Of a DNA stretch of 64,000 bases, positions 61,681 through 64,000 are shown piece after piece (within the stretch, counting starts at the first letter, position 1; the number at the start of each line of letters is the position of its first letter). The DNA comes from Candidatus Defluviibacillus avedoerensis (lineage in GTDB: Bacteria; Pseudomonadota; Gammaproteobacteria; Burkholderiales; Burkholderiaceae_C): contig JADJBS010000016.1 in NCBI GenBank assembly GCA_016703665.1, forward strand, positions 85,168-149,167. Reading direction: 5' to 3'. Made by a program: the position numbers and the translations under genes. The notes beneath the pieces are model-generated. The model was not told where the DNA came from. It saw only the letters and a list, made by a program, of their open reading frames with translations, and searched no databases.

Positions 61681-62357
61681 GTGGGGGGAAGCTCCAGCAC
61701 ATAGCCCATGCCGCGCACGGTGCGGATCAGCTTGGGCTCGAAGTCGTCATCGATCTTGGCCCGCAGACGCCGCACCGCCACCTCGATCACATTGCTGTCG
61801 CTGTCGAAGTTCATGTCCCAAATCTGCGACGCAATCAAGGTGCGCGGCAGCACCTCGCCCGTGCGGCGCAGCAGCAGCTCCAGCAGCGCAAACTCTTTGG
61901 CGGTCAGGTCAATCTGCCGCCCACCCTGCAGAGCGCGGCGGCGCAGCAAGTCCAACTCCAGATCGGCCACCCGCAGTTGCTGCGGCTCCTGGCTGCGGCT
62001 GCCCCGGCGCAGCAGGGTGCGCACGCGGGCCAGCAGTTCGGCAAAAGCAAAGGGTTTGACCAGGTAATCATCGGCCCCCAGCTCCAGCCCTTTGACGCGG
62101 TCTTCCACCAGATCGCGCGCGGTGAGGAACAGCACCGGCATGTCGGGCCGCGTGCGCCGCAGCGCAGCCAGCAACTGCCAGCCGTTCAGGCGCGGCAGCA
62201 TCACATCCAGAATGGCCAGGTCGTAATCACCCTGCTCGCCCAGGTGCAGGCCATCCAACCCATCGCGCGCCAGGTCAACGCCAAACCCAGCCTCGATCAG
62301 GCCTTGGCGCAGGTAGTCGCCAGTTTTGGGTTCGTCTTCGACGACCAGGATTTTCAT
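61677..62357 (-). CDS. Heavy-metal-type response regulator, OmpR/PhoB family (CusR/CopR-like)
   Basis: 226 residues from the ATG at 62357. Receiver with MKILVVEDEPKTGDYLRQGL, phospho-acceptor Asp in DLAILDVMLP and the conserved Lys in VKPFAF; the C-terminal winged helix (RTGEVLPRTLIASQIWDMNFDSDSNVIEVAVRRLR, quoted in part) is that of the OmpR class. The VEDEPKTGDYL start is typical of CusR/IrlR/CopR regulators. Pairs with the downstream kinase. Confidence 0.94.
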   Translation of the reverse strand: MKILVVEDEPKTGDYLRQGLIEAGFGVDLARDGLDGLHLGEQGDYDLAILDVMLPRLNGWQLLAALRRTRPDMPVLFLTARDLVEDRVKGLELGADDYLVKPFAFAELLARVRTLLRRGSRSQEPQQLRVADLELDLLRRRALQGGRQIDLTAKEFALLELLLRRTGEVLPRTLIASQIWDMNFDSDSNVIEVAVRRLRAKIDDDFEPKLIRTVRGMGYVLELPPT

Positions 62358-62811
62358 GAGGGGGATTGTGCCTTCGACTTGGGTTGCAGTGCGCAAAGCG
62401 GCAACTCAAAGGCGATTCGGGGAAATCAAGGACTACTGGCGTATTAGTGCAATACTTTCCTATAAACGCGGTAGTCGACATTCCAACTTGCATATGTTTG
62501 GCTGAACGTGAACCGATGCGATTCAGTACGGGTTCAGGGTTGGAAGACTGCAATGCGGGCGAAAGCTGTCAGCCACTGATTACGATATTGCCGGGTCTGG
62601 GCCAGCTGCTGCCATTCGCCAGTGACTGGTTTAGAGCAGTGAATTGATGCATCGCCCGGTGGTTCGGCATTCCCACACAAGATTGACTGATTCGTGCCCA
62701 ATGATGTCACCCAAGTATCGAATCGATCATCACCAAAGTGACCATTCATTGGAGCGCAAATTCCTTGCCACTAAGATGTGTCCTTATGGCGACATAGAAC
62801 GAGGCTCAACC
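62358..62811. other. Intergenic region, no gene seen
   Basis: 454 bp between the response regulator and the broken sensor gene. Short open frames occur, but none has a ribosome-binding site or a recognisable domain. No metal-responsive dyad of the CusR type was recognised by eye. Confidence 0.5.
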
Positions 62812-64000
62812 ATGGTGCAACACATACGAAACCTGCTATCCCGCTGGCGCTTCCATGGTGTTGGGGATGGCCGTGCCTTTGTACTGATAGCAAGCTTTGC
62901 GGTTCTGAGCTTCGCAATTTGCAGCAGGATGTTCTGGTGACGGAACTCAACCGTGCTGCCTTGGTTACCGCAAATGCTGTCAATCAGCAACTTGGTACCA
63001 GCGTGGGCTACCTGACAGCACTCGCCACTTCCGAGGCAGCTTTACGCGACGACGTGCCTGCCATGTATGCACATGCGCAACGGATCATGCGCTCCATGCC
63101 GGAGGCAACGGCCATCTCCCAGGACCGTTCAAGTCACCAGTCGCAGACAGGATGGTGACGTCTGTTGGGGTGCCAGTGTTTCAGGGCGGCAAGGTCATCT
63201 ATTGCCTTCGAATAGTTTTGCGAACCAGTGCACTCAATGACTTGCTCACCTCTCAAAAATGCCACCGAATTGACGCTGTCCATCATTGATTCCCGCGGTG
63301 ACATCGTGGCAAGGTCTCGCAACCCGGAAACCTATGTTGGAAAACAGGTGCCGGCGTCTATTTTGGAATTCATCCGTTCAAAGAGTACCCTTCCCGTTGA
63401 CCTGCCAACCATTGAAGGCACCGCTTTCAGGGCGGTATTCCTCAGTTTGTCAGGCTGGGGCTGGAGCATTGGGGTGGGCGCTCCAGCGGAGCATTTTGAG
63501 CAAAAAAAGACACGCTTGATTCAGTTGCTGGCATTGTTAGGCTTTGCCCTTGCAGCTGCAGGTTTTGTCGTGGCCATGGCGATGTCATCGCAGGCTCCGC
63601 GCGATCCAGCAGATGCCAGCGTCGCAGTGTTCGCACCCTCCTTGTTTAAGGGCAGCTGGCCCGCCATCGTTGCGCTGCTGCTGGTGGTTGCCATTGGCGT
63701 CTTTTTGGCGTTCAGTACGCAGTCCGGTCTGATGCGCCTGCAGGAGCGTGCGGACCATCGGCTCCGGGCCAGTAATCAACGGGCACAGCTAGCAGCGACG
63801 ATGTCCATGATCAAGGATCTGGAAACCGGCGCGCGAGGATTTGTCATGACCGGAATAGAAGAATTCATGGAGCCCTACAACGCGGTGTCCACTCAGAATT
63901 GCGCCAGCGCTTAATACACTCGGGGCAGATTTACAAGAAGTAACGTTACCTGGCATTCCAACTGGAGTGATTTTGAAGAAAATGTCAGTAAACGGCAGAT
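62812..64000 (+). pseudogene. Membrane-bound sensor protein remnant (Cache-like and CHASE3-like regions), frameshifted, cut by the window edge
   Basis: Translation from ATG 62812 gives a transmembrane start, but stops at 62938. The next frame continues LRNLQQDVLVTELNRAALVTANAVNQQ and a long helical/Cache-like segment until about 63130, and a third frame from about 63228 carries SIIDSRGDIVARSRNPETYVGKQV, two membrane helices and a CHASE3-like part (MIKDLETGARGFVMTGIEEFMEPYN). At least three shifts separate these pieces. The last 80 bases are out of frame again. Two sensory modules in one chain look like a fusion by deletion. The output domain is outside the window. Confidence 0.7.

Overview
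The window looks like a chromosomal segment of a betaproteobacterium of the order Burkholderiales, most likely family Comamonadaceae (Rhodoferax/Polaromonas/Acidovorax-like). Reasons: two Bug-type tricarboxylate-transporter binding proteins, a monomeric NADP isocitrate dehydrogenase, PhaR, a DUF934 gene inside a cysI-cysH-cysD-cysN operon, FdxA with a TrxR-like ferredoxin reductase, a lysine/alanine-tailed SWIB protein and palindromic repeats of the type common in that family. Genus cannot be fixed from this sequence alone.

Layout. 1-6257: a leftward aromatic-degradation operon (extradiol dioxygenase, alpha/beta hydrolase, TfdB-like flavin hydroxylase, Bug protein) divergent from a DmpR/MopR-type sigma-54 activator. 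6548-10991: LRR protein kinase, monomeric Icd, frameshifted PPOX flavoprotein. 11040-14046: split YeeE/YedE pair, FAD monooxygenase and divergent SDR around a 16-bp perfect palindrome. 14239-20525: YjfB-like protein, decayed diguanylate cyclase, ProQ-domain protein, hypothetical proteins, hemerythrin plus YitT, hydrolase, AhpD-like protein. 20579-23763: Bug protein, Rieske oxygenase with an amber stop, AstE/AspA-like deacylase. 23776-25160: UspA, TrxC, DUF427. 25308-31571: sulfur assimilation (TauE, CysI, DUF934, CysH, CysD, CysN). 31669-33061: FdxA and Fpr.

33175-38210 is the least ordinary part: three same-strand genes encoding a class III adenylate cyclase with TolB/FlgO-like and TPR regions, a PAP2/vanadium-haloperoxidase-fold protein with five NGSY repeats, and a leaderless S8 subtilase. 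All three keep their catalytic residues, and a CsoR-family-like operator precedes the first. I regard this as the best candidate for an undescribed system; its function is unknown.

38277-50504: LuxR-type regulator, frameshifted SDR, RNase R without its usual N-terminal region next to an oppositely oriented tRNA-Leu(CAG), HDAC-like deacetylase, acyl-CoA synthetase-GNAT fusion, RimO, PhaR, isocitrate lyase with twin upstream dyads, gamma-glutamylcyclotransferase-like protein. 50503-62357: DMT transporter, SWIB/histone-like protein, TPP enzyme, signal-less binding protein, three MFS transporters, NYN protein, SUI1/YciH and a heavy-metal-type two-component system. 62812-64000: a broken sensor gene.

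At least five loci carry frameshifts or a nonsense codon (10385-10991, 14497-16431, 21588-22793, 39171-39925, 62812-64000). Several lie at short C or G runs, so some may be sequencing or assembly indels rather than true decay.
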